From: Verrucomicrobiota bacterium
GTDB taxonomy: Bacteria; Verrucomicrobiota; Verrucomicrobiia; Chthoniobacterales; UBA10450
DNA: 58,162 nucleotides
Direction: 5' to 3'
Assembly (NCBI GenBank): GCA_003217875.1
Contig: QHMR01000011.1
Coordinates: 1-58,162, forward strand
The notes beneath the pieces were generated by a model. The model was not told where the DNA came from. It made no database searches and saw only the letters and a program-made list of their open reading frames with translations. The position numbers and the translations under genes are program-made. Of this stretch, positions 17,533-25,488 are shown one piece after another (positions within the stretch are counted from its first letter, which is position 1; each line of letters begins with the position of its first letter).

Positions 17533-18400
17533 CTGGTAATTTTCGATTTTCGATTTTCGATTTTCGATTGAGCGAACCAATTCGAGTCAGTGGCAGATTT
17601 GGAAATTTTCTTCGCCAGCTTCGCACCAGGCGGTCGTTGTAGCGCGGTGAAATTGCGAAGAGCAATTCGTAATCTTCGCCTTCAGAAATTGCATCATTGA
17701 TATTTGCGCCACGGGTGAGCGGCAGCTTTTTCGTGTCGATTTTGAATCCGACTTTACTGGCACGCGCCAAACGCGGAAGATCCGTTCCCAAGCCATCGCT
17801 CAGATCCATCATCGCGTGGATGGAGAAATTATCCGTAAGCCAGCGCGACTCCACGATTCGCGGAATGAATTGTAAATGTTTTTTTTCCAAGGAACGCCCG
17901 AGCCGGCCAGTAACGAAAAGATCGTCACCCGGCTTGCCGCCCCGGCGCGATATCGCGCGCCTCTTTTCAACAAATCCAATTACGCTCACGGAGATGGCGA
18001 TTGGCCCGGGCGTGCTGCTCGTCTCGCCGCCGACTATGCTGACTTGAAACCGCTTCGCAGCCCGGCGCAGCCCGCGATAGAGCTCTTTCATCCACCGTAC
18101 TTCGGTTTGTTCGGGGACCATAAGCGTAATCAGCGCGAACTCAGGCAGCGCTGAGGTAGCGGCAAAATCGCTGAGCGGACGCATCATTGCTTTCCAACCA
18201 ACGTCCCGCGCATTCGTTCCCCAAAAAAAATGCACCCCTTCCACAACGCAGTCAGTTTTTAGTACAAGAAAGCTGTCGCGATTCATCGTTTCGACCACAG
18301 CGCAATCATCGCCCATGCCTGCAACAACCGATTTTCCGCGCGGAAGACGGGACAAAAGCTGATCGAGAAGCCGGTCTTCGCGCAGATCACGGAGTTTCAT
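17501..18400 (-). CDS. thiL: Thiamine-monophosphate kinase
   Basis: The 299-residue protein has GMGDDCAVV, LKTDCVVEGVHF, GGETSSTPGPIAI and DLSDGLGTDLPRLA, the metal- and ATP-binding motifs of ThiL. It phosphorylates thiamine monophosphate to the diphosphate cofactor. The start at 18400 is chosen because its ATG overlaps the CPBP gene stop (ATGA). The last 20 or so residues (NRKSKIENRK and beyond) are encoded by a 7-bp tandem array and then by tsaE sequence in another frame. The original C-terminus has therefore been extended past its likely end. Confidence 0.94.
   Translation of the reverse strand: MKLRDLREDRLLDQLLSRLPRGKSVVAGMGDDCAVVETMNRDSFLVLKTDCVVEGVHFFWGTNARDVGWKAMMRPLSDFAATSALPEFALITLMVPEQTEVRWMKELYRGLRRAAKRFQVSIVGGETSSTPGPIAISVSVIGFVEKRRAISRRGGKPGDDLFVTGRLGRSLEKKHLQFIPRIVESRWLTDNFSIHAMMDLSDGLGTDLPRLARASKVGFKIDTKKLPLTRGANINDAISEGEDYELLFAISPRYNDRLVRSWRRKFPNLPLTRIGSLNRKSKIENRKLPGGYVHFQQSD
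17540..17567. repeat. Perfect 7-bp tandem array, 4 x TTTTCGA
   Basis: Four identical 7-base units of TTTTCGA (on the plus strand) lie inside the thiL 3' end, just upstream of the likely tsaE start. The reading frame through them is open, so they are translated as NRKSKIEN-type residues in thiL. Confidence 0.9.
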
Positions 18401-19236
18401 GGAGAAAAAATCTCCGGAAACGCCAGAGCGGTGAGGGTTAGCGAATTGAAGAGCGAATGCATTGTCATGGAGACCAGGATCGAACCGCTCCATTCGTAGG
18501 CAATCGCGAAACAACTTCCCAGGACGAACAATGGCACGAATGAGGGCAAATGCGCGTGGGCTGCTGCAAACAACAGCGCGCTGAATGTGATGCCCAGAAG
18601 ACGGCCGAAATAACGCTTGAGTACACCGTAAATAAAAAATCGAAAAAGAAACTCCTCAACCACCGGCGCGATTGCTATCGCGAAAACGATGATCATCATG
18701 CGCTGCTCGATCGTGCGCGATCCGCTGAAAAATTCGACGATGTTTTGCTTGCTCGAGCCACCTCCGAAAAGCCGCTGCGTGATGGCGTCGGACAACAAGA
18801 TCAGTGGATACGCAAAAAACAGCAGGATCGCTCCGGTGCTCAAGGTCCGGGCAAAACTTACTCTGAAAAATCCGCCTAACGCGCCGACATCGAATCCGCG
18901 AAGATGAAGGAATGTCACTACGAAGAGCACTACGAAAGCGGTGAGAAGGAAATTTCCAAGAAGATTGCGCGCGTTGAACTGGATCGAGGGCTGCGAAACG
19001 GATGCGCCAATGTTTAGCAAAAGGAAAAGAATCAACAGCGCAGCAAGTATTGCTTCCGGAAGCCCGAAGCTTCGCGCCGGTGCGTCCGCGCCAGCGGTGT
19101 TTGGTGTTCGCGCGCTGATCTGATGAATCAGCGAAATGTAGACGTAAAGGCTGGCAAGAAGATAAAGGACCGAAAGGACGCCTAAGACGAGGCTTGGGGC
19201 GGCTCCGAATGCCGCAAAGAGGCTGGCGGATGGCAT
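18397..19236 (-). CDS. CPBP family intramembrane metalloprotease
   Basis: The 279-residue protein has eight or so hydrophobic segments and the CAAX/ABI motifs in order: PVVEEFLFRFFIYG (paired glutamates and arginine), FAAAHAHLPSF, and MTMHSLFNSL. These residues form the buried metal site of the Rce1-like protease fold. In bacteria such proteins serve in protein processing, bacteriocin self-immunity or unknown tasks. It lies between sppA and thiL in a tight operon; its neighbour sppA is also a membrane protease, so a shared role in membrane protein turnover is possible but not shown. Confidence 0.9.
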   Translation of the reverse strand: MPSASLFAAFGAAPSLVLGVLSVLYLLASLYVYISLIHQISARTPNTAGADAPARSFGLPEAILAALLILFLLLNIGASVSQPSIQFNARNLLGNFLLTAFVVLFVVTFLHLRGFDVGALGGFFRVSFARTLSTGAILLFFAYPLILLSDAITQRLFGGGSSKQNIVEFFSGSRTIEQRMMIIVFAIAIAPVVEEFLFRFFIYGVLKRYFGRLLGITFSALLFAAAHAHLPSFVPLFVLGSCFAIAYEWSGSILVSMTMHSLFNSLTLTALAFPEIFSP

Positions 19237-19248
19237 GGGACCCCGCCG

Positions 19249-20253
19249 CTACGGTGCGTAATAGCTTGGCAGAAAATACGCGCGCCCCGATTCCAGTTGC
19301 GGAATAAGCTGCTTCGGAAGCTGGAGTTCAATCTTTGCGTCAGATTCTCCGAATATTCGCAGGAAACGGCTTAGACTGAAAGGCGGACCGTACTTCACCA
19401 CTTTGGCATCCGGCGCGTTGCCCAATTCTTTGGCTTTATGGAAAGCGTCGTCCAACTCACCAAGGCCATCGATCAGTTTGTGTTCGAACGCTTCCTTGCC
19501 GGACAAAATCCGGCCATCGGCAATCGTATTGCGCAGCTGATCGGCTGGGAGGTTCCTCTCGTTCGCAACGATGCCGAGAAACTTGTCATAAGTTTTCATG
19601 ATGAAGTTCTGCACAAGGTCGCGTTCTTCCGGCGTGATTGGTCGTGCGCCATTAAGCATGTCTTTGAATTTGCCGCTCTTAAATATAACGGACGCAAGGC
19701 CCACCTTGTTGAACAGCTGCTCATAATTCAACGTTTGAATGATGACGCCGATGCTGCCAGTGATAGTTGTTTCATTGGCCATTAGGAACTGACCGCCGCA
19801 TGAGACGTAATAACCGCCGGACGCCGCCAGCGAATCCATATAGACGACTACTGGTTTCCTCGCGCGCGTCTTGACCAGCGCGCTGTAGATCGCATCCGAT
19901 GCTGTCACTTCTCCCCCGGGAGAATCAATCTCCATCACAATGGCTTTCACCCGGCTGTCGTCGCGCGCCTGTTGCAGCGCCGCGCGCATGTCATCGACCA
20001 TTGAATCGCTTACGTTGCCGGGGATCGAAGAACTGATCAGGCCGCGCATGGTGATGACAGCGATTTTGTCCAGGCTGGCGCGCACGCCTCTTTGGAGCAG
20101 GATCTCGCGGAAACGCGGGATCGGTTCTGCTTCCCGGATGCCGCCCAGGCGCTGAAACGCCGCAATCATCAGGACAAAGTTGACGAACAGACTGACGCAA
20201 AGCGCGACAAACAAAAAAATGCTGAGACAACCGAGCCCGCGATTTCCGGCCAT
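19249..20253 (-). CDS. sppA: Signal peptide peptidase SppA
   Basis: The 334-residue protein starts at ATG 20253 with a membrane anchor (about 6-32). The ClpP-like serine protease domain follows: MEIDSPGGEVTASD, then nucleophile Ser145 in SLAASGGYYVSCGG, TGSIGVI, and base Lys197 in KSGKFKDML. The spacing fits the short, single-domain SppA of the Bacillus type. It degrades cleaved signal peptides in the membrane. An in-frame extension up to 20496 has no membrane or family features and overlaps the preceding gene fragment, so it is not used. It heads the operon sppA-CPBP-thiL-tsaE-tsaB-alr. Confidence 0.93.
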   Translation of the reverse strand: MAGNRGLGCLSIFLFVALCVSLFVNFVLMIAAFQRLGGIREAEPIPRFREILLQRGVRASLDKIAVITMRGLISSSIPGNVSDSMVDDMRAALQQARDDSRVKAIVMEIDSPGGEVTASDAIYSALVKTRARKPVVVYMDSLAASGGYYVSCGGQFLMANETTITGSIGVIIQTLNYEQLFNKVGLASVIFKSGKFKDMLNGARPITPEERDLVQNFIMKTYDKFLGIVANERNLPADQLRNTIADGRILSGKEAFEHKLIDGLGELDDAFHKAKELGNAPDAKVVKYGPPFSLSRFLRIFGESDAKIELQLPKQLIPQLESGRAYFLPSYYAP

Positions 20254-20315
20254 GACAGGACGAAACTGGCGGAGAACCGCCGCACGCACAAGCGCTTTTA
20301 GCACGGACAAATGCC

Positions 20316-20729
20316 CTAGAGCATTTTCAAATATTCGAGCAATTTCTCTTTGTCTTTCACTAAGCCCAAAGTTTTGAAACGCTCGCTTCGGGGAAACTTG
20401 CGGTTGTCGAGCATCTTTAAGAGATCCATCAAGCCGTAGCTGTCCTGCGCGTCCTGATTCCAAAAATGCTGGTTGCCTCCGCTCCAGAGGTTCCACGTGT
20501 TGCGTCCCGTGATTTCCTCGGGGGAAAGATCAATGCCGCCGTGCATCGGCTTGAAAATGTCGGCAGTGATTTGCGGAAAATCGGCAGTGGTCCTTCCAGC
20601 CGCTTTCGCTTCGTCAATTGGCTCGTTTTTCTTGCAGCTGGAAAAAACGACAACCGCGCATGCAACGAGGCAGCTTCCGACTCGCGCGAGGCGGAGAAGA
20701 TCGTCTCTGGCTTCCCCGAACGCCTTCAC
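20316..20729 (-). pseudogene. 5' fragment of a lipoprotein gene (copy A)
   Basis: A GTG-started reading frame of 137 residues begins with a lipoprotein signal (LLRLARVGSCLVACAVVVFSS then Cys-Lys-Lys) and continues ADFPQITADIFKPMHGG, TGRNTWNLWSGGNQHFW and RSERFKTLGL. The motif style recalls the N-terminus of much longer exported proteins of soil bacteria, so this looks like a truncated gene; that is memory-based and not checked. It ends 62 bp before the sppA start. Its first 55 codons and promoter are repeated at 24.0-24.2 kb. It may still be expressed as a small lipoprotein. Confidence 0.55.
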
Positions 20730-20783
20730 CGAGCCATTATTGATACGTTGGTCGAGAGCTTTCTGGCAAGAAAATTCTAGACG
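20565..20783 (-). repeat. Duplicated promoter plus gene 5' end, copy A
   Basis: About 219 bp here align in the same orientation with 23998-24214. Shared blocks include CTTCCGACTCGCGCGAG, AACGCCTTCACCG and CATTATTGATA on the plus strand. The copy spans the promoter-like boxes, the GTG start and the first 55 codons of the lipoprotein fragment. The unit flanks the large unknown gene at 20835-23981. Confidence 0.8.
20739..20769 (-). promoter_or_regulatory. Predicted promoter, copy A (TTGCCA-18-TATCAAT)
   Basis: On the minus strand TTGCCA (20769-20764) is followed after 18 bases by TATCAAT (20745-20739). Both boxes and their spacing are kept in copy B while the spacer has diverged, which supports function. 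The GTG start lies 9 bases past the -10-like box, so the transcript would be leaderless or nearly so. Confidence 0.5.
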
Positions 20784-20834
20784 CTATTGCTAAGGCAGAT
20801 GCAGCGCAGAGGCCGGGCCCAATCTTTTCGTTGC

Positions 20835-23800
20835 CTAGAAAAACTCGAACAAACGCTGGCCGACCGCAAGGAGACCAACGGCGGCGCCGGGAAAAAGTAC
20901 GGCACGAATGAAAGGCTGATCAGTCAGCGGCGCGAACGCGCCCGCCTTGAGATCGCGGATTTCGGCGATCAGCTCATCGAATGTCTGCCGTTTCGCGTCG
21001 CTTTCCTGACCAACGAGTCGAAACCATCGCAAATCATTGAGCGCAGTTTCGCGCAATTGTTCGGCCGCGCGTCTGAGCAAGATGGCGCTGCCCAGCGCCC
21101 AGGCGGCCGTGATGGCAGCGATCAGAACGAGACTGGCAGGCCACGTCCAATTATCAAAAAAGGATGAACGCGCGACAACCAACAACGTGAGAACGAGCAG
21201 CGGATACCAGATGAGGGGGGCCACTACTTGCGTGCGCTGCGCGACAAAAAAGATCTCATGGTAGGCGGAAAGTTCCTTTTCGGTCAGCGGCGGTTTCCGG
21301 TGAGATTGCTCGACGACCTCACGGCTCCACCTGGTTACTTCCCTGGCAAACATGCGAATAAAATTGCTGTTCAACTGGATCGCATCGACCACGTAGAAGG
21401 AGAGAAGCAGAAGACTCGCTCCAGACAGAAAAGAGACAACCTTGTCGATCTTAAACGCCATCTCACCGCGAGCGGGGGCGGGTGGCGGCGGAAAAAGCTT
21501 GTAGATTACGAAGGAGAACAAAAAGTACAGAGCAAAGAGAACTCCGATCCGAATAAAGCGGGGCCAAAATTTATTGCGGCAAAGATAAGCGTGCCACGCT
21601 TCTTCCGCGGAAAAACGCGAAGTTCGCGGAGGCTCCTTCATCTGCCAGTGTTCGAACCCGATGCCAAGATCCCGCCATCGAAATCGCGTCAACGGTAATG
21701 GAGCAAAAGAAAATTCTGCTTCGATCTTCTTTGCATTGGCGTGGAGATCGAAGCTCGCTTTGAACATGAAAAAAATCGCAAGCATGAAGGCGACCATGCG
21801 CAGCATTTCACTGGGCCAGATGCTGATTCCGGAGAAAAACGCCAGCGGCTCCTGAGGAGCCCAGTACTGCGCGATGAGAGCGAGCAGGAAAACTATGAGT
21901 GGCCCCCCGCAGACTAACCAGAAAGTCGTGCTGACGAGCGCGCGTTTTAGACGCTCAAGAACAGTACCACCTCCGGGCAAGGTGCGTCGCGCGATGCTCA
22001 CACTTATCCAGGCAGCCATGGCCAACACTGTGAGCGCAATGATGATCAGCCACCAGATAACACCGGGCGCAAGCAACCACTCCCGAAACCACGTCTTGTC
22101 TTTTTCATTCTTGCCGTAGTGCGATTCAATCTTCAAGTCCCCGTTCGGTTTCGAGAGATACCAAGGGTGACTCAGATCATAAGCGCCGCGCCGGCTAATC
22201 TCGAAGAGTCGCGGTTGCCAGGAAAGACACCACGCCTCTTCGTTTTTCATTCTAGTCGTGGCGACAAGCGTGCCGACGTACATCGAAGTTTGATTCGTGT
22301 CGCGAAATGGGGCGATGTGCTGCTGAAGGTAAATGTCGGGCAACGCGCTGCCAAAGGGCGATGCGATGATGAGATTGTGTGTGTCATCCCAATCGTCGCG
22401 GCGCTCAAAATGCGCGTCGTAGTTGTTGGTGAAAAAAAGTGCGCCGGGAAATTCCGGACGCAGCGCCCGCAGAATCATCAGCTTATCGTAAATGTCTGAG
22501 CCCAGCAGACCGATCGCACGAATTCCAACGCCATCTTCGCGCTGCCAGCGCGCGTTGTCCTCTTTCATCTGCCGCGCTAAACGGCGCAGATAATCAGATT
22601 GATTTAGTCCTTCGGTCGCTTCGATCGCGACGGTGTTTTGGCCGAGCTGACTTTTTTGTGGTTGCTCGTGCTGACTTTCCTTGCCGGATTCGCCCGGCAA
22701 TTGGCCGTCAATGCCGCGAAGGTAATGGTAAGAGTGAATCCATGATGGCCGTTTGTCAGGCTGCTCGAGGATCTGATTAACGGTTTGGCCGGAAGCCTGT
22801 GCTTCAAAAGTTGCGCCTAACGACCGGCCATAAGGAGTGTCCCATTCGCTCAGAATTACGATGTGGGGCGGCTTGAAACCTGCCTCCGCGTTAGCCCATG
22901 GTTGTTGCACTACCGGAATGCGCCGACGCTCCAGTTCGCAGATCAGTTCGCACAATACTTCGTCGTCGGGTGCGACTGTTCGCACAAAGTGCAGACCGCC
23001 ACGAGGGCCGAGTCCAGTCGAACCTTCAAGAATTTTCTCGACCATTTTGTTTTCCAAAAGACCGGCGCAACTTTCGCAATCGCGAGGCAGTTGACCGGAA
23101 GCACCAGTCTCGTCTGGAATATTTGCTGCAGCCAGAAGTGCGGCATTCGGCGCCGTCGCTCGAGGCGAAATAATCAAGACCCCGTCGAGCGCTTTTTGCG
23201 TCGGGGCGCTTAAGCCGTCCCATTTTGCTTCGCGAACCATGTTCTGCAGGCCGGTGGAATTAGCCGGGCCGATCAGTTTGACGGTGACGCTGTCGCGGAT
23301 GTTCTCCGGGTCCTCAGGCAGAAGCTCGTCCACAAGAGCGGCAAAGCGGCGCAATGGGTTAGGATTGAAATTCCCTGCCGGCAACCAGACTACAACAACT
23401 CGGGTCGTATCCGGGGGAAAAACTCTTTTGGTATCGCCTATTGCTTCGCATTCTTCCCACGGAAGGAGCAGCGCGCGCTCCACCGCAGTTGAAGGCGCGT
23501 TCGCAGGCGGCAGTTGATTTTCTGGCGGTGGCGGCCAGCTTCGCGTGACGAATCCTATGTGCTCACCATCAACCGGTGTAAATCCGCTTTCGCTCAATCC
23601 TTCGAGAACGGCCTGGCGCGCGCGCACTCGTGACTCAGCTTGTTCGCTGTACGGTCCGGCGTCGAGCATCACTGCAAGCAAGAGAACATGAAACGTGCAG
23701 GCACGGTCGCGCAGAAGCTCGGCCAGGGCGCCGACTTCATGCCGAGCCTTAATCTCCGCTTCGAGCGAAAGTTCCTGCTTTTGCGCCACGGCGATTGGGT

Positions 23801-23981
23801 CCTGCCACAGCCGAGCATCTACGTCTTGTTTCGCTGTCACCGGAATCGCTTTTTCGCTCGGCACGGGCGGACGCGTGCTGACCAGCGGTTTATATTGCGC
23901 GATTACTCCGGCGAGCACTGCGAGGAGCGGCAACAGGGTTCCCCAAGGTAAATCAAACTTTGATTTGTCGTTGTCCGCCAT
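20835..23981 (-). CDS. Large membrane protein of unknown function
   Basis: The protein has 1048 residues from ATG 23981 (a GTG lies two codons earlier). It has an N-terminal membrane segment (about 13-28), a soluble region of about 620 residues, then several strongly hydrophobic segments between about 640 and 960 and a soluble helical end. The soluble part contains RAIGLLGSDIYDKLMILRAL, FPGALFFTNNYDAHF and NLIIASPFGSAL. This has the look of a type 1 periplasmic-binding or Rossmann-like ligand domain (inference). I recognise no characterised family. It follows the lipoprotein 5' fragment (copy B) in a stop/start overlap and sits between the two copies of the repeat. Confidence 0.8.
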   Translation of the reverse strand: MADNDKSKFDLPWGTLLPLLAVLAGVIAQYKPLVSTRPPVPSEKAIPVTAKQDVDARLWQDPIAVAQKQELSLEAEIKARHEVGALAELLRDRACTFHVLLLAVMLDAGPYSEQAESRVRARQAVLEGLSESGFTPVDGEHIGFVTRSWPPPPENQLPPANAPSTAVERALLLPWEECEAIGDTKRVFPPDTTRVVVVWLPAGNFNPNPLRRFAALVDELLPEDPENIRDSVTVKLIGPANSTGLQNMVREAKWDGLSAPTQKALDGVLIISPRATAPNAALLAAANIPDETGASGQLPRDCESCAGLLENKMVEKILEGSTGLGPRGGLHFVRTVAPDDEVLCELICELERRRIPVVQQPWANAEAGFKPPHIVILSEWDTPYGRSLGATFEAQASGQTVNQILEQPDKRPSWIHSYHYLRGIDGQLPGESGKESQHEQPQKSQLGQNTVAIEATEGLNQSDYLRRLARQMKEDNARWQREDGVGIRAIGLLGSDIYDKLMILRALRPEFPGALFFTNNYDAHFERRDDWDDTHNLIIASPFGSALPDIYLQQHIAPFRDTNQTSMYVGTLVATTRMKNEEAWCLSWQPRLFEISRRGAYDLSHPWYLSKPNGDLKIESHYGKNEKDKTWFREWLLAPGVIWWLIIIALTVLAMAAWISVSIARRTLPGGGTVLERLKRALVSTTFWLVCGGPLIVFLLALIAQYWAPQEPLAFFSGISIWPSEMLRMVAFMLAIFFMFKASFDLHANAKKIEAEFSFAPLPLTRFRWRDLGIGFEHWQMKEPPRTSRFSAEEAWHAYLCRNKFWPRFIRIGVLFALYFLFSFVIYKLFPPPPAPARGEMAFKIDKVVSFLSGASLLLLSFYVVDAIQLNSNFIRMFAREVTRWSREVVEQSHRKPPLTEKELSAYHEIFFVAQRTQVVAPLIWYPLLVLTLLVVARSSFFDNWTWPASLVLIAAITAAWALGSAILLRRAAEQLRETALNDLRWFRLVGQESDAKRQTFDELIAEIRDLKAGAFAPLTDQPFIRAVLFPGAAVGLLAVGQRLFEFF

Positions 23982-23983
23982 GA

Positions 23984-24163
23984 TCACTTCCGTTCCGCAG
24001 TGATCTGCGGAAAATCCGAAGTTGTCTTATCGGCCGCCTTTGCTTGCCTGACGTGCTCGTTCGTTTCGCGGGCATCAAGCGCGAGCAGCCCGCATATAGA
24101 AAACCGGCTTCCGACTCGCGCGAGAGAGAGAAGATCGCCTCTGCCTGGCAGCAACGCCTTCAC
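23984..24163 (-). pseudogene. 5' fragment of the same lipoprotein gene (copy B)
   Basis: A GTG-started frame of 59 residues matches the start of copy A: KALLPGRGDLLSLARVGS against KAFGEARDDLLRLARVGS, and KTTSDFPQITA against RTTADFPQITA. The lipobox cysteine of copy A is lost. The frame ends TGA, which overlaps a GTG and lies 2 bp before the ATG of the large membrane protein. It could act as a leader peptide coupling translation to that gene, or be a plain remnant. Confidence 0.55.
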
Positions 24164-24214
24164 CGGGTCATTATTGATATGTGATTCGTGAACAGAGTGG
24201 CAACAAAATTCTAA
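23998..24214 (-). repeat. Duplicated promoter plus gene 5' end, copy B
   Basis: This 217-bp copy aligns with 20565-20783 from CAGTGATCTGCGGAAAATC to CAACAAAATTCTA on the plus strand. Identity is highest around the promoter and GTG start and in the DFPQITA codons, lower in the middle. Confidence 0.8.
24173..24203 (-). promoter_or_regulatory. Predicted promoter, copy B (TTGCCA-18-TATCAAT)
   Basis: The minus strand has TTGCCA (24203-24198) and TATCAAT (24179-24173) with an 18-base spacer, identical boxes to copy A. It would drive the 59-residue leader frame and the large membrane protein gene. Confidence 0.5.
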
Positions 24215-24281
24215 AAGCCTGTGCGTTTGCAGAATCTGGGCAGTGCCGGGGGTCACCGACCCGGTTACAACGCGGTCCGGT

Positions 24282-25131
24282 TCATTCGACGAATTCCAAT
24301 TCAATGGGAGCGTCGATGTAGCCTTTGGCGCGTGCGTGAGTTAGAAATTTGCGGATAGCCGCGCGTCCAACTTCACCATAGTCGCGGGTAAATTCATTCA
24401 CATACATGCCGATGAATTTACTGGTGAGCTTCGTGCTCATGCCGCGGGCGTAGGCAAGCGAATTACGCACCGCCTCATCTCGATTCGCCAGACCATAATC
24501 GATGCTTTCGCGAATAATTTCGCTGAGATCGTGCCGGATTGCTGATGGGATATCTTTACGAATCACATTGCCACCCAGAGGCAACGGCAAGCCCGTTTCG
24601 CGCTTCCACGACTCTCCAAGATCGACAACCTTCTCAAAACCTGATTGCACATAGGTGAGTTGTCCTTCGTGAATGATTAGACCGGCATCCGCTCGCCCTG
24701 CTTTTACCGCATCGAAAATTCGATCGAACGGAACGACGACGTAATCGAACTCGCCCACAAAAAGTTGTAGCGCAAGAAATGCGCTCGTCATCTTGCCCGG
24801 TACGGCGATTTTGCTGCCCACTAAAAATTCCTTCACCGTGGCTTCTTGCATTCCATTCTTATTGAGCGTTGAGCGTCGAGCGCTGCGCGTTGTCTGCTTT
24901 CTAAAGCGCGTACTTGTGGGCCACGTATGGATACGCGTGGATCGAGATAGCTGATATGTGCAGCTCGCTGCGTCGCGCTCGTTCATTCAGCGTCTGAATA
25001 TCTTCCAGCCGATGGTCGAACCGATAACCGCGGAGATCGATCTTGTTCTCCGCCATCGCATAGAACATGAACGCATCATCCGGATCGGGGGAATGACCCA
25101 GGGTAAAGCGGTCGGGGATGTGCTTCGTCAT
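24282..25131 (-). pseudogene. mqnD: Interrupted mqnD-like gene (1,4-dihydroxy-6-naphthoate synthase)
   Basis: The first 76 codons from ATG 25131 give LGHSPDPDDAFMFYAM and the ISIHAYPYVAHKYAL stretch of the MqnA/MqnD family, then meet a stop at 24901. The remainder continues in another frame as VKEFLVGSKIAVPGKMTSAFLALQ, GRADAGLIIHEGQLTY and onward to a normal C-terminus at 24282. The join holds a 7-bp tandem array in place of the expected roughly 17 residues that carry the SG...GxGPxxV-type motif. MqnD acts in the futalosine menaquinone pathway. The gene is either broken or read as two pieces; an assembly fault is possible. Menaquinone synthesis would need an intact copy elsewhere. Confidence 0.75.
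24864..24891. repeat. Degenerate 7-bp tandem array inside broken mqnD
   Basis: Four 7-base units GAGCGTT, GAGCGTC, GAGCGCT, GCGCGTT lie exactly at the frame break of mqnD. The array replaces conserved codons while the total spacing between the two halves stays near the family norm. Confidence 0.8.
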
Positions 25132-25397
25132 TTGTTCTGACCTCTAATCATTTGCCTGTCAGGTTCCGTTAACAATAGACGCCTCGACGATGAAAGCGAT
25201 GCGAAGACGCGTCGCAGTCCCAAAGCACTGCGTTCGAAAAGCGTGGGGACCGCATGTTCTGTTTTTTGCGAAGCTTTGGAGTGCATACGCGTCCTCGCGT
25301 CGCTTTTGCGCGATCGCGCGCTTACCAAACCGCCCCCTCGATTTTGATTAGGAGATCGCTCTGTCGAAGACGAGAACAACGCTTCCTTCATAAAACA
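25132..25397. other. Non-coding stretch upstream of mqnD remnant
   Basis: No convincing gene is seen between the mqnD start and the hairpin at 25398. The stretch is rich in GCG/CGC words and short alternating frames without family motifs. It may hold the old mqnD promoter, but no clear boxes were found. Confidence 0.5.
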
Positions 25398-25433
25398 AAA
25401 CAGCCGCCGCGCGGTTCGGCGCGACGGCTGTTT
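25398..25433 (-). terminator. Rho-independent terminator for the S74 remnant
   Basis: AAACAGCCGCCGCGC and GCGCGACGGCTGTTT form a stem of about 15 bp with one mismatch around a short GGTTCG loop. Reading on the minus strand, the hairpin is followed by TTTTGTTTTA. It lies 55 bp past the stop of the S74 remnant gene. Confidence 0.85.
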
Positions 25434-25488
25434 GTTACAACTGTGTCGAGGAAGGTGCTGACTTCTCTACAGCGCTCCCTCCACAGTC

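Noticed and set aside
19249-20496. A longer SppA beginning at 20496
   Set aside because: The extra 81 residues lack family or signal features and overlap the end of the lipoprotein fragment; the start at 20253 gives a normal SppA.
20484-20500. A GTTCCACGTGTTGC stretch resembling a parS site
   Set aside because: Only the central CCACGTG matches; the right arm does not mirror the left, and it codes for conserved residues in the lipoprotein fragment.
22119-22499. A plus-strand frame of 126 codons opposite the large membrane protein
   Set aside because: It is a shadow of a long well-coded minus-strand gene, without ribosome site or motif.
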